Assembly (NCBI GenBank): GCA_002713215.1
Contig: PAVO01000017.1
Span: forward strand, 124,001-188,000
DNA: 64,000 nucleotides
From: Crocinitomicaceae bacterium
GTDB lineage: Bacteria > Bacteroidota > Bacteroidia > Flavobacteriales_G > Salibacteraceae
Reading direction: 5' to 3'
The translations under genes were made by a program, and so were the position numbers. This document shows positions 43,601-53,600 of this stretch, in pieces. The notes under the pieces were generated by a model. The model searched no databases. It had not been told where the DNA came from and saw only the letters and a list, made by a program, of their open reading frames with translations. Numbering within the stretch: position 1 is the first letter of the stretch; every line of letters starts with the position of its first letter.

Positions 43601-46600
43601 GTAGAACCATAGTTCTTTGGGTTGCCAGTTAGATTTATGGTTCCAATGGTACCAAAAGCATCAACAGTATATTTCAATGTTCTTCCTAGAGGATGGTTAC
43701 ACATGCAATCAGTACCACCATGTTTAAGGCTTCCCGAATTTTGAACCATTTTATTTTCCAATAACTGACTTCTTTTGGATAAATACAGTGCTTTAAAGTA
43801 TTGCCACCATAAGTCTTTATCGCAATCCATATCATCCAAATCGAAATTGTTTCCCCCATTTAAGCTAGCATTGCCTCTGGCTACTATGGTACTACAACTT
43901 GTCATATCGTTGGCTGTAGCTATAATATAGGCTGCGGTCCATAGATTATAATAACTTGGCATACTTGCACAAGGAGTACTACTTGGGAACATTACTGATT
44001 TGTCAAATGTTTGGTTCATGTATGTGGTGAGCGTAGCCAAGTCAGCGTTGCCTTTGGAATTGGTATTCGTATAGAAATCATCATATGTTGGTAATCCATA
44101 TGAACTAGGTAATTGAACATTGAAACTGCTTCCAGTTGTTGTAATGAGACCTGAAGTTGTAGAATAGTTTAATGGATTTAGCAAACCTAATGAACAAGCT
44201 TTATTAAAGGTATTGGTCGATTTCATTAAAAGGTCATAATCAAAAGGCGATTTATTATAAGCCCCTCCAGCAACTATATCGGTGTTTTCACCGCACGCAA
44301 ACTTGGCGCAGATGTATTCAGGGTGCGCCTTAATCAGAAAGTCGGTCCAGTGGGGCTGAAATTTATCTTTGTAATCCTGAATACTATTCACGGTAACCGG
44401 ATTATTATGTTCATCAGTGTATTGACTCGTAAATACAGGGCTTAAAAAGTTGACATTAAGGGTACAACCGGGGGCCGCTCCTGTTCCAGTAGTATAATGG
44501 AATGAAGTTGTAGCAGTGTTTAAAAAACTATGGGTCCACTCGGGTAAGGAGGTGTTAAAACCATCGTAAACATACTTACCGTCAGGGGGCCAAAAATCTT
44601 TGCGCAGCATACTTAAGTAGGCATCACATGCTGTTTGGTCAACATCGCAGGTTTCCAGGTATGCTGTTTTGTAAGCATCATAGGTAGTTTGGTTTATTGT
44701 GATTCCAGTTTTTTGAAAGTATTCGGTTGGGTTTCTGCCATATTCCATGAAAAACTTTTCTTCACAATAAGTACCATCACAGGTATAGGGTTCAAAATCA
44801 TCCAAGTAATATTCCGGTCCATTTCCACAATAATTCTGACCATAAAACTCCTGCCAATGATCTAACATGTCTTCTTTAGGAACCAATTCCTTAATAATTT
44901 CTATGTTAATAGGACCATTTAACAGATCCACAGCTAAAATGGTGAACGACATTGACCCCATACTTGAACTGGTGCTACTGGTGTAGGTAGATGGCAGATT
45001 TATTGGAGTGGCTGTACTGCAAGAAGGGGTAGGTGGGTACACCGTTGCACCTTTGCCTTCCTCATGTACAATTATGGAAGTTGGAGCAGAGCTACACGGA
45101 GTTTTATACCATTTTGCTTTTAGGTCAAACTCGTAGTTACACGGAAAACAAAACCCACATTCGTTATAAGATGGTGGAACCATGGAGTAGTTGATTTCGT
45201 AAGTTCCTGGCTCTGTAATGGTAGAGTTGTATGTAATTTTAAGCAAGTCACCTTTATTAAGGTCTTTAATGTTTGAATAGGACGTGGTTGGCAATGCTTC
45301 AAGATCCTTTGAAGCGTTACCCAATACTTTAGATAATACTACCTGTCCGCTATTGTTAAAGATGGATTGGGTTATAACCTGATTTGGATCCTTTTTGGTT
45401 GTCATTGTATATGGAGGAAAGGAAGCTCCTTCTATGTTTGGGTTTGAAGCGCTGGATGGTGGAGCATAATTAGAATAATCATCTGCAGCAAAAAAATTAG
45501 ACAGTTCTGATTCATCAACAGTATTTCCATAAGTAGTTGTAGTTTCTTTGCCGCTTCCATATTTATAGTCAGCTCCAGGTAAGTTAACCCGGGTAATAGC
45601 TCCGGAATTATCTTGTCGATATTCCTTTTGAATGAAGGTAAAACCCTCAGCATCCGGTAAATATTTTTCAGCACCATCCTTATCGGAATTATCAGAAGAA
45701 TAGTAATTGGCACTTCCTTTACTTGTAAGAGAATTAAAATTCAACAAACGAGGAGCACAAGACTGATCATAATCAAAGCTTTGGCTACTACTGCCTGACC
45801 ATTTGTTTAAAGATTCTTTATATTCCATTGACTGTGTAGCCATAGGGGTAGGAAGCACTTCTACTGCTGGTCTTCCGTAGAAGTCGTAAATCGTAGAACT
45901 TACAATTACATCCTTTTTTTGCTGACTTCTTGTGATTCCTTGTCTGGTTTTTCCAATGGCGTCATGAAAAGAAAGGGCATTCGAATATTTACCAAATTCA
46001 TCATATATAATGGTGTAATTCCACGGAATACCAGGTTCGAATTCCTGTTTTAAAAAGGTTGATGTACCTGTATATGGAATTATTTCGTACTTGGCATTGG
46101 TTGGATATGTCGAAACCTTGTTATCCGTTATGTAGAAATTAGACCAACGACCTTCAAGAGGTGTTTGAAAATTATCTCCGTTGGTATTGGACCTGTAAAT
46201 GGGCCTTAAACGATAAAGCAGTTCCCCTGCTTCATATACCAGTGGTAATTGTAGTGAGTTTTTGGAAGTTCTTATTCTTGAACATTGCGATTTAAAGTCA
46301 AATGTGTAAACATAGCCAGAAGATTGATATTTTGTAACATAGGTCCATTCAATATCATAAGCTTCGGCTCCAACAATTACGTCCCACGTGATTTCCAAAT
46401 CTTGGTTGTCATTAACAAGCTTCCTGCTGAAAAAATCATTGTTAAATGAAATGGGGTCAATGGTTGCCGGTGAAGGAGGAAAGCTGGCATAATCGAAGTG
46501 ATAATACCTCTCAGATTCTATTTCCAGTTCTAAAAAGATATTGTCTAAATAGCTTTGGCCGGAAACATTTTCAGTTATCGTAAGAATTTTAATTTCTGCC

Positions 46601-47001
46601 TTTATACCACCATCAAATTCGAACAAATCAATGTCTGTATAATTGATGTTTTGAATTGCAGAATAATCGACCTCCAAGGTTCTGTTTGGTAACGTTTTTA
46701 GTATTCCGCCAGCATCCCAATACTTTATTGAAACTTCTACGGTGCATGAGTATCCTAAAGGAGGAGTCCAGTTTTTGGATTGATCCACACCTAACCTTAT
46801 GGAATTGGTTAACCTCTTGTTGGTTAAGATATTAGCCCAATTGCCATTTGACATAATAAAATGATACTTATTGTCAGTAGTTGCGATTTTGTTTCCAACG
46901 CTAAGGTCTGACGTTCCCTGAAGTCGATTGTTTACCTTCTCAATTGCTGCATATCCATAGGAACTTAGAAAAAGCAATAATGTTAATAGTATCTTATTCA
47001 T
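37681..47001 (-). CDS. Giant YD-repeat (RHS) protein with C-terminal toxin-like tip
   Basis: The product has 3106 residues with a signal peptide (LLTLLLFLSSYGYA). About residues 20-300 form beta-sandwich and fibronectin-like segments; 330-400 match the N-terminal region of Bacteroidota RHS proteins (FHDAIGKTRQGI, IYDFYGRPAVEVLPTP). A long Cys-rich, Asn-rich middle follows. From about 1570 on come YD repeats (YDYNSLNAVTYSKSPDG, LYDELGRMKETG, YYRNGWLARKEL). The RHS-associated core ends near 2833 with YPFGMPMPGR, YRYGFNGMEKDNE and DPRIARWLSVDP...DPTGLEG. The last ~270 residues are a separate, variable-type domain. The shell should encapsulate the tip. No T9SS tail is present, so its release route is unclear. 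Confidence 0.9.
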   Translation of the reverse strand: MNKILLTLLLFLSSYGYAAIEKVNNRLQGTSDLSVGNKIATTDNKYHFIMSNGNWANILTNKRLTNSIRLGVDQSKNWTPPLGYSCTVEVSIKYWDAGGILKTLPNRTLEVDYSAIQNINYTDIDLFEFDGGIKAEIKILTITENVSGQSYLDNIFLELEIESERYYHFDYASFPPSPATIDPISFNNDFFSRKLVNDNQDLEITWDVIVGAEAYDIEWTYVTKYQSSGYVYTFDFKSQCSRIRTSKNSLQLPLVYEAGELLYRLRPIYRSNTNGDNFQTPLEGRWSNFYITDNKVSTYPTNAKYEIIPYTGTSTFLKQEFEPGIPWNYTIIYDEFGKYSNALSFHDAIGKTRQGITRSQQKKDVIVSSTIYDFYGRPAVEVLPTPMATQSMEYKESLNKWSGSSSQSFDYDQSCAPRLLNFNSLTSKGSANYYSSDNSDKDGAEKYLPDAEGFTFIQKEYRQDNSGAITRVNLPGADYKYGSGKETTTTYGNTVDESELSNFFAADDYSNYAPPSSASNPNIEGASFPPYTMTTKKDPNQVITQSIFNNSGQVVLSKVLGNASKDLEALPTTSYSNIKDLNKGDLLKITYNSTITEPGTYEINYSMVPPSYNECGFCFPCNYEFDLKAKWYKTPCSSAPTSIIVHEEGKGATVYPPTPSCSTATPINLPSTYTSSTSSSMGSMSFTILAVDLLNGPINIEIIKELVPKEDMLDHWQEFYGQNYCGNGPEYYLDDFEPYTCDGTYCEEKFFMEYGRNPTEYFQKTGITINQTTYDAYKTAYLETCDVDQTACDAYLSMLRKDFWPPDGKYVYDGFNTSLPEWTHSFLNTATTSFHYTTGTGAAPGCTLNVNFLSPVFTSQYTDEHNNPVTVNSIQDYKDKFQPHWTDFLIKAHPEYICAKFACGENTDIVAGGAYNKSPFDYDLLMKSTNTFNKACSLGLLNPLNYSTTSGLITTTGSSFNVQLPSSYGLPTYDDFYTNTNSKGNADLATLTTYMNQTFDKSVMFPSSTPCASMPSYYNLWTAAYIIATANDMTSCSTIVARGNASLNGGNNFDLDDMDCDKDLWWQYFKALYLSKRSQLLENKMVQNSGSLKHGGTDCMCNHPLGRTLKYTVDAFGTIGTINLTGNPKNYGSTKLNNLLNTNNHNNCTTMANAAVSTWIRDLAGCSLTTAQKAAIEPDLIGVFINACKNDGPLGAQQSSIPFTPTSGGTFYSFDDVLTYHLGANYKTELCSPLLIKAPSYANPVAKIQFLDDCGCNAIVQNRIDYDTDKGLNNLPSGVIDESDYFEHHYGYVIDNISDKACQCLASNPDSKNGEVWSASELSSLSTKKIMVPEGFECEKCITCEIIDDELTQDAAVSDQFVDDYPNHVGHANTHLLLAQFINKKYEVDIAASEIDAMRKACYDYKQSSNLKSNFMTTQEAKDVEKLLDELVRFKLLGPGLPPYSLKMGHDIYYSSLHPCAADKTNKVSVETMALNTFNEWEIDLVGSCVTGSNVFLEEPYSGFDLTTISSFKNLIPVFSSGASTTNKFEITAVLNDYTSIVINGSIQAHKTHKDRILNSNSALDLSICSYGITKKGEDPIPDCGNRERAFKARSKAIYDYEKQLEIDKKLFRKNYKNACNQIDETYTLTSESNPAAITLSYYDLAGNLVQTVPPSAVNTGGNTIHNTEMATEYDYNSLNAVTYSKSPDGGITKFWYDYLGRIIVSQNQLQLEEFPNDPAYSYTLYDELGRMKETGKVRGPFNPGPITDAIAKNQNDFMAWITDNTTIPTGSLPFKTEVTRYIYDDQIPSIASRITNALSKYALPEYQNFTQQNLRGNIVSTIYFEEYNLPSVVGYKSDEEYDNAIHYSYDQHGNVKYYLQDIKELDILEQPIKVMKYTYDLISSQVMQMDYQEGELDQLIHKYEYDLDNKLNEVLVSTDGRIWNREADYKYYRNGWLARKELSQNKVQGMDYAYTVQGWLKGVNSTTLNSSREIGKDSKKGNGYLAQENNLHKSIGHDAFGFNLIYNTTDYKSIDLANTTTSDYFLASLAGSPIETDFNNTGNGHNMYGGNIGGMATAIMDQNNDILPAQFRSFKYDVLYRLKNMNNYSDAFVHGTNDYTAAQATTDYLVDLNYTIDGDITDLIRNTFTSGGMNEMDHLTYSYLVKGSTPGHQLHMVEDFANNGTTDIQQGQLPNNYTYDQIGQLTQDISINVDNGMGGKFEWTNSGKLKTLKRGTGLDGADLAFIYGADNRRWVKTVKYKDGNGDLLDERSWTSTYYVYDVTGNIIATYNKYFSPTVEYILYCPNEDVEEINIYQGEFSGSDIHGGTISFNAMDPIQVKAQNIVQAINSTTTNPNFQAVLWGGCVKIFLSDPSSGSMQDFRARTIEGGNELETPLQVYTEPNSGLHLKLAEHNIYGSERLGIITQNKPMANATFQYNIDPTELTFDIDYGTVQNTLYTGKMVVLVYDNPVPISFMMGNGTTGTIALKVNNDDLFTQDAINYPTFAAKTYYNQLVDLAARINGSNLTDYAAYVTNKSGFWALVVYSTAPKDPSINYDLNATTLNIDNNESFFEQAYKNVIGKRMYELANHLGNVIEVVSDKKIANFVYTPFLTEDFNSGTLGGFIASHANTSLFNRNNKLHVINNVIGDQNILMEQSFTLAPNTKYTIEFDISDDQVQQTNWRISDGGTVLIDNWTNQTSAGSQHYSMSFMTIAGNVKFEFKGDMGSMTGSSSSQNFAEFKMDNFKVLQASTNTDVPLAEVISHTDYYPFGMPMPGRNGNLSAYRYGFNGMEKDNEKDDYGNSYTTEFRQYDPRIARWLSVDPLAAKYPYQSPYAAFNNNPIYFADPTGLEGEGRCQNCPTEAKEGGIFEGTYTHTEYSADGFIAYERKQDYVYHGGSEDHKAGWYTREQYGNMIAKDAYEAGFENSSPYAAGLPGMDQTIPNYLAVDKLDPSFVDNWASIYINAWKYGRSESHLASGRIDMVSLDKDPIFMALSLGVSFYSTATRSTVVYRTMSDEAAEIFIKTGKMPAGTETFISSSKAFASGYEGTIFRINLKPSTISQLEGIGVRNAASGHPMSQLPLVSKGWKSTNAFFKVEGTQLNIGLGNGKALDIFNSGIKSFKKVN
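37684..38031 (-). other. Toxin-like C-terminal tip of the RHS protein (ADP-ribosyltransferase-like?)
   Basis: Residues about 2991-3106, after the RHS core and a ~155-residue linker. The segment reads VVYRTMSDEAAEIFI, then ETFISSSKAFASGY, FRINLKPST and FFKVEGTQLNIGLG. A Tyr-Arg at the start, a Ser-rich strand in the middle and a late Glu are the order of an R-S-E ADP-ribosyltransferase fold, but I cannot confirm this by eye; other toxin folds remain possible. Its position behind DPTGLEG is the standard place for a polymorphic toxin domain. Confidence 0.5.
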
Positions 47002-47007
47002 CTTTAA

Positions 47008-47679
47008 TTAATTAAGTATTGATGATATTAATCTGTAGCTTTTCAAACTTTCGGCAAGCTGGACAGATTTGTTATTAATAATGAAATAGTTGTTGGTTCT
47101 TACTTTATCTGCTTTTACGGTGAATTCGCAGGCTTCAAAATCCACAACATAGTGGTCAAATCCGTAATTTGATTTGTAAGGATTTTCATTAGAGAAACTA
47201 AATGTTACCGATTGTAATTCGTTTTTCGGTGAGAATTTATACAGAGCCTTGGAAAAGAATCCAGATTCCTTGTAACTTGTTAAAAAGGTTGTCCCATTTT
47301 TATCAGAATAGCTTGAATCAATCACAATGTTTTCAAATACTTTTTCATTGAAAAAGTCGAAGTATTCATCAATAAAATTGTTCAATGAATCAATAGCAAT
47401 ACTCTTGGATTTATGATCTACCTGTATATAAAGTTTGGAATCAAAGTAGGTTTCATTTCCATTAGTGATAGTGAGGCAGTTTTTTCCCCGTCTATAAGAC
47501 TCAAAACTCATGGACTGATTAACCGATGGGTTGTTGATTGATATTAAGTAGATTGTACTGGATAAGTGTAACTGATTGGCTGAGGAGTATTTCTTCATTA
47601 AAGATTTGAAATCCAGGGATTGGGAATAAATTACTCCAAAGGCCAGGCTAGCGAGACATGTAACAATTAATCTTGGCAT
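47008..47679 (-). CDS. Secreted 223-residue protein of the RHS operon
   Basis: The product has a signal peptide (LASLAFGVIYSQS) and no lipobox. The mature part (NQLHLSSTIYLISINN, KLYIQVDHKSKSIAID, FFSKALYKFSPKNELQSVTF) alternates strands in a way that resembles LolA/LolB-type lipoprotein-carrier folds, though I see no proof. It is set between the 2133-residue shell gene (1 base upstream) and the RHS gene (6 bases downstream), so it belongs to the same transcript and perhaps helps secretion or folding of the large products. Confidence 0.65.
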   Translation of the reverse strand: MPRLIVTCLASLAFGVIYSQSLDFKSLMKKYSSANQLHLSSTIYLISINNPSVNQSMSFESYRRGKNCLTITNGNETYFDSKLYIQVDHKSKSIAIDSLNNFIDEYFDFFNEKVFENIVIDSSYSDKNGTTFLTSYKESGFFSKALYKFSPKNELQSVTFSFSNENPYKSNYGFDHYVVDFEACEFTVKADKVRTNNYFIINNKSVQLAESLKSYRLISSILN

Positions 47680-47680
47680 T

Positions 47681-50600
47681 TTAGTAGTTTTTAATATTTG
47701 AAGTTCGGTTTTCCACAGTGGTATGAATCCCGTTTATGGTTTCAACTCTGGTAGTTACCATTTGGCCATCCTCATTGTAGGAATAAAAGGTTGCAAAATT
47801 GCTATTGTCTAATTCTGCACTTAACCTGAGGGTTATTGGGTCAAAAACGGAAGTAACCATTTGAGAATTAAAAGGGTGAATTCGAATATCATCAATGTAG
47901 CTTTTGTCGCTAGTCTGTTCGTTTTCGAATGTAAGTTTTAGGTTGTTATTAATGTTGTAAGAGGAAGGAATTTCAACGGAATATTCAAATCGCTGCCAGC
48001 CGTCAATAATGTTGCTCTTTCTGTACAAATTGACAGGTAAACTTGCCAATGTACATTCTTCTTTGAGCGTAATTTTCATGTTATTATATGAAATAACTGG
48101 GTCCGACCCAATAACCGGTTCGCTTGCTTCTTTAAGCCAAAAGGAGATTAAATACTTTGTGCCTGTTTTATAGGAGAATAAGGGAATTATATTGTCTTTT
48201 TGAATCTCGTATTTTACATCAGGATCTGTTAGAGTTGTGCATTGATCGGTTATAAAAGGTGGGCTTGCAGTAGGGCCCATTAAATCGCCTACTTGTCGAA
48301 TAACTTCGGCACTTTTGCCTTCTTTAATTTGCAAGGAATATTTTCCTGTATGGCTATAATTATCAGTTATGACAACTTCAGTAGAAAGAGGGAAATTAAA
48401 AGTGTTATTGTTACAATCGTATTGAGTTGTAATCGTGTTAGAACTAGGAAAAACAGGATCGGCCAAATTACTGAAAGTGTATAAGTTCCGTAGGGGAGAT
48501 CCATTGCTCTCATCTAGGTACACAATATCTTCAAAGTCTTCACTCATAACGTTGATTAATTCCGCATTCTGGACCTTCATTTCAATCACCGAAGAATTAA
48601 ATCCCACTGCTGCTGAACTGAAAATATTCAGATTGTTTGAACTTTCAACAGGAATTCCATTTTCCGTATAATTGCGAACGGATTCTCCTTTTAACCAATT
48701 AGATGCAGTGATGTCTATTTGAGCTGATGTAGTAGGAGATTTGTACCAGGCAGGTTGAATTTGAAAATGCCCGTTATCTTTCAAAACAATTCTCGATTGA
48801 GTCGGTGTTGATTTTCTGTTTTGATTTCTGGTCAAGTAGGGTACATAACTCGTAGTTGGTCTCCAATTCCCTAAGATTCCATTAACATAAGGGTTAAACT
48901 CCGAGGTAACCTTTTTGTTTAAGCAATAATTGGAATAGGTAAAAGCACAAGTCGCAGATTTATTTTCAGGGACCCCTTTCATTCTCCAGATATCGCTATA
49001 CTCATTGGCACTAGCAGAAAGAACTTCTGAAAGAAAATTTATACCGGATTTTGAAGCAAAAAACATACTAGCCATTGCTGCATTTGTCGTATTGGATCGT
49101 ACCAATGAGTTTTCAATACTTGGATTCAGGTGGTTTCTCCTTCCGGATCGAACAATTTTGAACTTAAGCTTGTGTAAATTCGTATATCCCAGGTCGGCTC
49201 TTTTAAACATCCTACCTGCTCTGTTCATTAGAATATATGGATTGTAGCTGCAGGGGCCGGATGTGGCTTCATCCCTAACTTCAACCACCCAATATCTGTA
49301 TGGAATATAAGAGTCAACATCTAAATCATAGATAAGCACCTCATCACCCGGATGAAAGTATTTTCGGTAGCTAAACTCTACTATATCTTCACCATTTAAT
49401 ACACCAGCAGGAGGTAGCGCATCTTCAACGACAGTGATTCCTTCATTTAGTGAAGACTGAGACATTCCCGAATAAGCGTAATATGCCGGTAAGTTGTTTC
49501 TAATCAATTCATCACCAAAGGCATTTATGCTTTTTTCACGTATTACACTTCTCGTATTTTCATCCAGTATCCATCTGGTTATTGTATTGCTTACAGCAGG
49601 AGTATTCGTAGTAGTAGATTCAAGTATTCCATAAGTCGAGATTACCTTGGAAATCGTTGCTGATTTAAAAACTTTTTCGTCCTTAGTGCTCATAGTAAAT
49701 GGAAGTCCAAGTACTAATGGGAAGTTTCCGGCCATTGAAAGGTCAAAGTTTACCTTATAAGGCATGGTTTTGGCCAAATTGTATGAATACCGAGTATCCA
49801 ATGTTATATCTATGTCCTTAGAAAACTCGGATTCGTTTGAAGAGATTATACCATTATTGTCAGCCGTACGAAACATGTTGTCAAGGTTGTTTTTATAGTT
49901 GTATGTGGTCTTACTAATTAGTTCCTTTTCCCTTTCCTTGCCTCTGTATGAAGCAGTGGATTTAATCTTACCGTGCATATCGTTTAGACCAATAACAAAT
50001 CCTTGACTCGCTTTTAGTTCCAAGTACGAGTTCGTTTTAAACAAGCGTTCTAGGGCACTTGGCTTATCTAGATTGGTTATCATTGAAATGTGATCAAATG
50101 TTATTGGGTAATCCTTGGCTGTATAGTATTCGTTTACAGAATGTCCTTTGGAATGATCTTCGATCCAAGGTGACTCCAATGCAGTAATCAATACTCTTGA
50201 GTACATTACGTTAGGGTTTGGAAGCATAAATTCTCCAAAAGGTTTCTCCATGTATAAATGGTGGTCATTCGCCAATACTCTTTTAATGGCGTATTTTTCC
50301 GGTTGTTTAAAAGGATTATCCTCTCCGCCAAATCTTGGCTCATAGGTGTTCACACCAGAAGTTGTTTCACCATCTTTCAATTGATAGAAGTATTGTACTC
50401 CATGGCTGCTGTTATACCCGTCAGAATCCATATTTTCCCAGTTGTCGTGAACTTGGAGTTTCTTCACCCGGTGTCCTCCACCAAATTTTTCACTGGGAGA
50501 GTATAATCTGACGAAGGATCTAGCTGCGAATACCGAGTTTGCCAATCCCTTTTTCATTAGAATATGATTTCTACCCTTTAAAAGGCTTTTGAAATCGTCA

Positions 50601-53600
50601 ATCATTTGCTCGAATACTTTTACATCACTAAACGTGGTGCCGGATGGATTTATACCCGGGCTTACCTTGCTGTTTAAATTTGCCCACGCATGCTCAAAAC
50701 CCGCTTTACTTATTGGGTGAATTGTGCGACCAAAAAAGTCATCAATTCTCACCTCATCTAGTTTAATATAGGCTAGATCATAAATAGAGCTTCCACTTGA
50801 TTTTACGATTCCTACTTTGTCACGCTCTATATCAGAATAGCCGGTTACATAGTCATATGCATCCTTATTGTTTAAATCTCCACCACGATAATCCATGAAC
50901 ATTTTAAATAATAAATTAGATGAAATATCCCCTAAGTAGTTTTCTTTAAAATATTCAAGGGCCTCATTTGAACTAAGCGAGCCATCAACTTCATCTTCAC
51001 TGATATCTACCCATAGGTAGAAATAATTGTCTATGTAATCTTCCCTATCTACATACAATAAATTGTCAGCGGCAGACGGAGTAGGTCCGGATATTTCTTT
51101 GGTAAACCCTTTTACAGGATACATTTTCATTACCTTCTTATCCTGAACATATTTGTAACTGTCCATTTCATAGTCGATGTCTATTCGAGATCCGGAAGGA
51201 GTATAGATAGTTGATAAGTTCCAACAGGCGGCAATAGCATCTGCCTCTATCTTTTTGTTGGTTGTATATGGAAATTCCATATTGCTGGGAACATTGGTGA
51301 ATTTTGTAAGAGGGGTTTGCCAATACTCTGGTTCAGGCTTGTACATTCCCCATCGATCAGTGGCAGCACTGTTATAATCGGGGTTTGTAGAAATGTATTT
51401 CTTAGGGCTAATAATATTTGGGGTAATATCAATATCCGGCCCTAAAGTTCCATCATGGTCGGTATCGGCATATGAAAATATGTATGGAGTAAGCTTAGAT
51501 CGAACCCCGGAATTACCGTAGGTGTTGTAAACTTTTTTGAGAGTTAGTTTCCCGGTTTCACCTGCCGTTGTATTTTTATTGCTCGGAGTATTCTGACACA
51601 ATGAGTAATCATACTCAAAGTGAACAGTTTTAATGGGAGTAGCAGTAGTGCCAAGAGCTTCTGCCTTTATTTTTTCTGCTCGAGTGTACAGATTTATTTC
51701 ATCCAACTTTTTCAGAGCTTGTGATGAGCTAGTATTTTGACCTCCGTTTTCATCAATGACTCCATAACCGTCATCGCGGGTAGAAAGAGTAAACTCTGCT
51801 ACGTAGTTTTTAGATTCAATGGAGTGTAAATACCAAATCTCCTTTTCGCCATATATGTACGAAGCCATATCATCATCTTCACCAGTTTTTCCCGATTCGG
51901 TGTAGTAAGACATGGGGTTAAATTTTGCTTGATTTTGTCCATAGGGGTTTCTCCAAGCGTAATTGCTATTGACTTTTGAATAGTTGAATTTCGTATAACC
52001 GCCTTTATCATCGGGGGTAGGGCCATCACCAGTAACATCGACATAATCACTGGATAACACTGCAGAAAGTAGTATTTGAGTGGCATGTGCAGGTACGCTC
52101 TTTGAGTTAAACGAGTTACTGGATCCTCTTGTATTTGAAACTGAATTATTATTACTAGAATATGTAATTAAGCCTGTTTTGTGGTTGTCATGACTTGGTG
52201 CATCAACACTAAAAGAAACTTCTTTTTCTTTAATGCTATATATGGGGTTGCCATATACATAACGAACGCCTGCATCATTAGTTATGGAATATTCATGTAA
52301 GTGATGATCCTTATAAATACTTCCGGATGTACGATCTATTGGCGAATATTCACCATATATTTTTTTATCAACTTCTAAAGTTGCAGTATTTCCAGCCGAT
52401 GCTGAAAACTTATGGCCAGTATAGTTCTTAATGGATTTGTTAAGCCCAATTATTGATGCTTCTTTAGCGGTGAGGGCAGTAATGCTAAAATTTCTTGGAC
52501 GCAAAGACTCTTTTAAGTATTCTTCCTTTGACGAATAAGTTCCCCTGGATCCAGATGTTCTGTAGTATTCATTGGTTGGTGTATTAACGTGGGGTGCAAT
52601 GGGGAGATATTGGTCTAAATCGTCACCTCCTGAACTGGCAATAATTATTTCATTGTTAGTCCTTCCTTGATCACCCGCCGCCCTAAATTCGTAAGTTTCA
52701 ACATTATGCTTATTTGCTCCACTATGAATTTCGTCTTCTTTCCAAAATTCAAAGGCTTCAAAACCTTCATCATTCCATCTACCGGTTTGTTGAACAAGCT
52801 TTACATCGGTGTAATCTGCTCCTGCCTTTGCAATTTCTCCGAAAGCAACATGTGCGCCGGCATCACCTTTTCGGCTTTTCTCGGTCATTTCTGGATCGTA
52901 AACTTGTCCTACATCGCTCCTGTGCGCTCTGAAATTGAGATTTAATCCAGAAGCGCTTGCCACAAATGCGTCAGGCATTAATGACGTAAATGGCATTCTG
53001 GGGTGTTCTTCGGTAACTTGTCCAGAAAATTCTCTATTAAAATCTAAAATAGATTTGTCGTCGGCATCTTCTGAATATAAATATCCGTATGATGGATTAT
53101 CCCATGATGTTTTTTCTATGGTTTGAACCAAGTTAGTTACTTTGACACTTCCCTTGATAGTTCCCCATTTTACTTCACCACCCACTCCCAAATCCACGGA
53201 TTTAGCAAATAGTACCCGCTCATAGGTTGATTGCGGAACAAAGCTTTGAGTGCCAAACGGCAGAAATGAAGTTGATCCGACAAGGCCATACTGGGTCTGT
53301 CCTCTATAAACATCCCTGGTGCTCGGATTTCTTCCATCTAAATTTAACTCCTTGGAAACTGAAATCCCTCTTAATCCTTCTCTCGAATTCATAGGAATAC
53401 CAACTCCAACTTTTGTGTTTACTCCCAAACTTTCTGAATTTCCTTTGCTTTTAGCACTGAAACTCATGCTGGGTATAATATTTATACCCGTCTGGCTGTT
53501 GTTATTCGCATTTAAACCTACAGAAACATTGTCGTTAATATCCATACCAAAAGAAACACCAAACGTTACCCCTTTTCCCAGATAACTATTCTCAGATAAG

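Noticed and set aside
45120-45713. Short minus-strand frames in other phase within the RHS gene
   Set aside because: They lie inside the 3106-residue frame on the same strand, with biased low-complexity composition and no start context, so no frameshifted gene is supported.
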